A stretch of DNA of 64,000 nucleotides. Source: UPXZ01 sp964498765 (GTDB taxonomy: Bacteria; Bacteroidota; Bacteroidia; Bacteroidales; Paludibacteraceae). The notes under the pieces are model-generated. The model did no database searches, had not been told where the DNA came from, and was given only the letters and a program-made list of their open reading frames with translations. The translations under genes were made by a program, and so were the position numbers. The stretch spans positions 1 to 64,000 of the forward strand of contig CAZCIU010000003.1 in NCBI GenBank assembly GCA_964498765.1, given 5' to 3'. Positions 61,997 to 64,000 of the stretch are shown one piece after another; positions within the stretch are counted from its first letter, which is position 1, and each line of letters opens with the position of its first letter.

Positions 61997-62024
61997 ACTG
62001 TGATTTTTGTGATTAATTTGATTA
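61991..62024 (+). repeat. Solo end of the cassette A repeat family at the leuD stop
   Basis: GTCTGAACTGTGATTTT then TGATT units, nearly the same as 57314-57347. No GxxExxY gene follows. It provides the TGA of leuD. Confidence 0.65.
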
Positions 62025-62037
62025 CAAGGATACAATC

Positions 62038-62083
62038 AATTCGCATAATTCGGATAATTCGCCTTAATTCGTGCAATTCGTAC
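62038..62083 (+). repeat. AATTCG tandem array before the YjbR gene
   Basis: Five head-to-tail units AATTCGCAT, AATTCGGAT, AATTCGCCTT, AATTCGTGC and AATTCGTAC, ending 4 bases before the next ATG. Related in style to the cassette B ends and to 32622-32692. Confidence 0.7.
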
Positions 62084-62087
62084 AAAA

Positions 62088-62426
62088 ATGAATGTAGAAG
62101 ATTTAAGAGAATATTGCCTTTCGTTGCCACACGTGGAAGAAAGTTTCCCGTTTGATGATGAGACGCTGGTGATGAAAATCGGCGGAAAGATGTTCGCGTA
62201 TATTCCCTTGGAAAAGACGGATGCGTGCATCAACTTAAAGTGCGATCCGGAATTGGCGATTGAACTGCGGGAAAAATACAACAGCGTACAACCCGGATTT
62301 CACATGAATAAAACGCATTGGAACACGGTTTTTCTATCGACAGAAATCACTGAAAATCAGATAAAAGAATGGATCAGGCATTCTTACGAATTGGTAAAAG
62401 CGAAATTACCAAAAAAGAGCCCCTAG
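62088..62426 (+). CDS. MmcQ/YjbR family protein
   Basis: 112 residues, alpha/beta DNA-binding-like CyaY-type fold. Motifs: LREYCLSLPHVEESFPFDDETLVMKIGGKMFAYI, LKCDPELAIELREKYNSVQPGFHMNKTHWNTV. Family function uncertain. Its end reads PKKSP-stop, where the TAG and the preceding CCC come from a TAGCCCCC palindromic repeat. The upstream region is the AATTCG array rather than a normal ribosome site. Confidence 0.87.
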   Translation: MNVEDLREYCLSLPHVEESFPFDDETLVMKIGGKMFAYIPLEKTDACINLKCDPELAIELREKYNSVQPGFHMNKTHWNTVFLSTEITENQIKEWIRHSYELVKAKLPKKSP

Positions 62427-62440
62427 CCCCCAAAGGGGAA
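62417..62440. repeat. TAGCCCCC palindromic repeat at the YjbR stop codon
   Basis: GAGCCCCTAGCCCCC then AAAGGGGAA. Inverted relative to 62532-62557, 92 bases on. Confidence 0.7.
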
Positions 62441-62485
62441 AATAGGAGGAGTATTTATTTTGCACACTATTATTATTGTAGAAAC

Positions 62486-64000
62486 ATGATAAATTTTGAC
62501 AATAAAAAAAATCTAACACATAACCACCACAAGTCCCCCTTGGGGGATTTAGGGGGCGTCGTTGAAATAATGGACACCACGCTTCGCGATGGCGAGCAGA
62601 CCTCATCGGTGTCGTTCTCTTCGCAGGAAAAATTGAGTATCGCTCGTCTTTTGCTGGAAGATTTGGGTGTTGACCGCATCGAAGTGGCTTCTGCGCGCGT
62701 TTCGGATGGCGAATTTAATTCCGTGCAGAAAATTGCACAATGGGCAACGGTTCACGGCTACATCGACCGGGTGGAAATTCTCGGTTTCGTGGATGGCACG
62801 GCTTCGTTGGAGTGGATTTACAACTCGGGATGTCGCGTTATAAATCTGCTTTGCAAGGGATCGCTCAACCATTGCAAGCACCAGCTTCGTAAAACCGCCG
62901 AGGAGCATCTCGCTGACATTAAGGGCGTTATAGCCAAAGCCGATGAAATGGGCATCAAAGTAAACATTTACCTGGAAGATTGGTCGAACGGAATGCGCAA
63001 CTCGGAAGAATATGTATATCAGATAGTTGACGAATTGCAACATCAAAGTATTCAGCGGTTTATGCTTCCCGATACGCTCGGAATTCTTAATCCGGATGAG
63101 GCAGGAAATTTCTGCGGAAAAATGATTTCACGCTATCCAAATCTGCACTTTGATTTTCATGCGCACAACGACTACGACATGGCCGTTTCTAATGTGTACG
63201 AAGCGCTGAAAGCCGGTGTGAAAGGCGTTCATGTGACGGTAAATGGACTTGGAGAGCGTGCCGGAAATGCTCCTTTAACGTCTGTAATGGCGATTATTTC
63301 TGACCATTTGAAATTCAAAACGAACATTGTTGAGAATAAAATCTACCACATCAGCAAGGTGGTTGAAAGTTATTCCGGTATCCGCATTCCAAACAATAAA
63401 CCGATTATCGGCGACAACGTTTTCACACAGGTAGCCGGCGTTCACGCGGACGGCGACAACAAGAAAAATCTCTATTTCAACGACTTACTTCCGGAACGTT
63501 TCGGTCGTACGCGCTCGTACGCGTTAGGAAAAACTTCCGGCAAAGCCAATATTCTAAAAAACTTGCAAGCGCTTGGTATTGAGCTGGATGACGAAATCAT
63601 GAAGCAGGTTACCCAACGCGTAATTGAGCTGGGCGACCAGAAAGAACTTGTAACGCTGGAAGATCTGCCCTACATTATTTCCGATGTGAGCCAGAATGGT
63701 TTGGAAGATAAACCGGTAAGAATAATAAATTACTCACTTTCGTTGACGCAAGGTCTTCGCCCGATGGCCAACGTAAAAGCCGAAATTAACGGTGAAATTC
63801 ACGAACAATCGGCGTCCGGAGCCGGTCAGTTCAACGCATTTTCAAAAGCTTTGTATAAAATGTATAAAAAGCTCGACAAACAAACACCTGAACTACTTGA
63901 TTACGAAGTAGATATTCCGCCAGGTGGACAAACAAACGCCATCGTGCAAACCATTATTACCTGGCGATATGATGGAAAAACCTTCAAAACCAGAGGATTG
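62486..64000 (+). CDS. Second 2-isopropylmalate synthase-like/citramalate synthase-like protein, partial
   Basis: 505 codons, open to the window end. HMGL-like barrel: VEIMDTTLRDGEQTSSVSFSSQEKLSIA, HFDFHAHNDYDMAVSN, NGLGERAGNAPLTSVMA; C-terminal LeuA regulatory domain from about 400. Bacteroidota carry such a second copy in leu operons; it may be a citramalate synthase (CimA) for isoleucine or a second isopropylmalate synthase. Start chosen at 62486 because the ATG at 62570 would delete the VEI strand. The extra N-terminal residues KSPLGDLGG are encoded by a palindromic repeat. Confidence 0.88.
   Translation, partial: MINFDNKKNLTHNHHKSPLGDLGGVVEIMDTTLRDGEQTSSVSFSSQEKLSIARLLLEDLGVDRIEVASARVSDGEFNSVQKIAQWATVHGYIDRVEILGFVDGTASLEWIYNSGCRVINLLCKGSLNHCKHQLRKTAEEHLADIKGVIAKADEMGIKVNIYLEDWSNGMRNSEEYVYQIVDELQHQSIQRFMLPDTLGILNPDEAGNFCGKMISRYPNLHFDFHAHNDYDMAVSNVYEALKAGVKGVHVTVNGLGERAGNAPLTSVMAIISDHLKFKTNIVENKIYHISKVVESYSGIRIPNNKPIIGDNVFTQVAGVHADGDNKKNLYFNDLLPERFGRTRSYALGKTSGKANILKNLQALGIELDDEIMKQVTQRVIELGDQKELVTLEDLPYIISDVSQNGLEDKPVRIINYSLSLTQGLRPMANVKAEINGEIHEQSASGAGQFNAFSKALYKMYKKLDKQTPELLDYEVDIPPGGQTNAIVQTIITWRYDGKTFKTRGL
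62532..62557. repeat. Palindromic repeat translated at the N-terminus of the LeuA-like protein
   Basis: AGTCCCCCTTGGGGG followed by ATTTAGGGGGC. Its reverse complement is nearly identical to 58372-58401. Translated in frame as SPLGDLGG. Confidence 0.75.

Noticed and set aside
62603..63046. 147-residue ORF on the minus strand opposite the LeuA-like gene.
   Set aside because: It is a shadow of the strongly conserved plus-strand HMGL-like reading frame.

Overview
The window looks like a chromosomal segment of an anaerobic-type Bacteroidota, most likely order Bacteroidales. A Paludibacter-like relative is possible but is only a guess. The evidence is an AT-rich sequence, many copies of the Bacteroidota -7 promoter element TAnnTTTG, A-rich ribosome binding sites, a type IX secretion gene (porQ), a serine palmitoyltransferase for sphingolipids, a TonB-dependent receptor, eukaryote/archaeal-type proS and glgB, and family-typical genes such as DUF4954, GxxExxY and DUF7033-type deacetylases. 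No phage, CRISPR array or classical insertion sequence was seen.

Layout. 0.2-7 kb, mostly minus strand: lipB-mtgA, a TIGR01777 epimerase, a small membrane protein, an AlaX-type editing protein, a glycogen branching enzyme and a DUF2461 protein. 7-15.4 kb: pheS, envelope proteins, a tyrosine phosphatase, and the Bacteroidota cluster porQ-cmk-ispH-pfkA. 15.5-25 kb, plus strand: hflX, DUF4954, an iron alcohol dehydrogenase, an FMN reductase, aroA, spt and an ABC-F ATPase. 25-32.6 kb, minus strand: a LysM/NlpC hydrolase, a BtuFCD-like metal-chelate ABC operon carrying an extra fibronectin-like lipoprotein, and pepP. 32.8-46 kb, plus strand: an old yellow enzyme, a Pyr4-like membrane terpene-cyclase homologue, pirin, uvrA, a deacetylase/glycosyltransferase pair, a barnase/barstar pair, a DMT transporter, proS, a ComEA-like protein and a GNAT. 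46-51 kb: a TonB receptor followed by ferrochelatase. 51-55 kb: carB. 55.3-64 kb: tRNA-Thr(CGU) and a leucine biosynthesis operon (leuA, leuC, leuD, a second LeuA-like/CimA gene that runs off the window).

The most unusual parts are regulatory and repetitive. carB is preceded by a 41-codon leader ORF that runs into an intrinsic terminator just after a U-rich tract. This has the architecture of the enterobacterial pyrBI UTP-sensing attenuator. The leu operon has its own attenuator: a 22-codon leader peptide dense in Ile and Leu codons, then a terminator. The leu operon is also loaded with inserted material. Two GxxExxY (PD-(D/E)XK-fold) genes are each bracketed by imperfect inverted repeats, one set matching at 31 of 38 positions, like small mobile cassettes. 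Solo copies of related repeats sit at the 3' end of leuD. A separate palindromic family (TAGCCCCC core) lies at stop codons of two genes and is translated in frame inside uvrA and at the N-terminus of the LeuA-like protein. A further 114-bp multi-hairpin element lies before a GrpB-family gene.

Other points are a barnase homologue whose two cysteines fall at the positions equivalent to barnase 43 and 80, and an ABC-F protein in which one of the two ATP sites is consistently degenerate.
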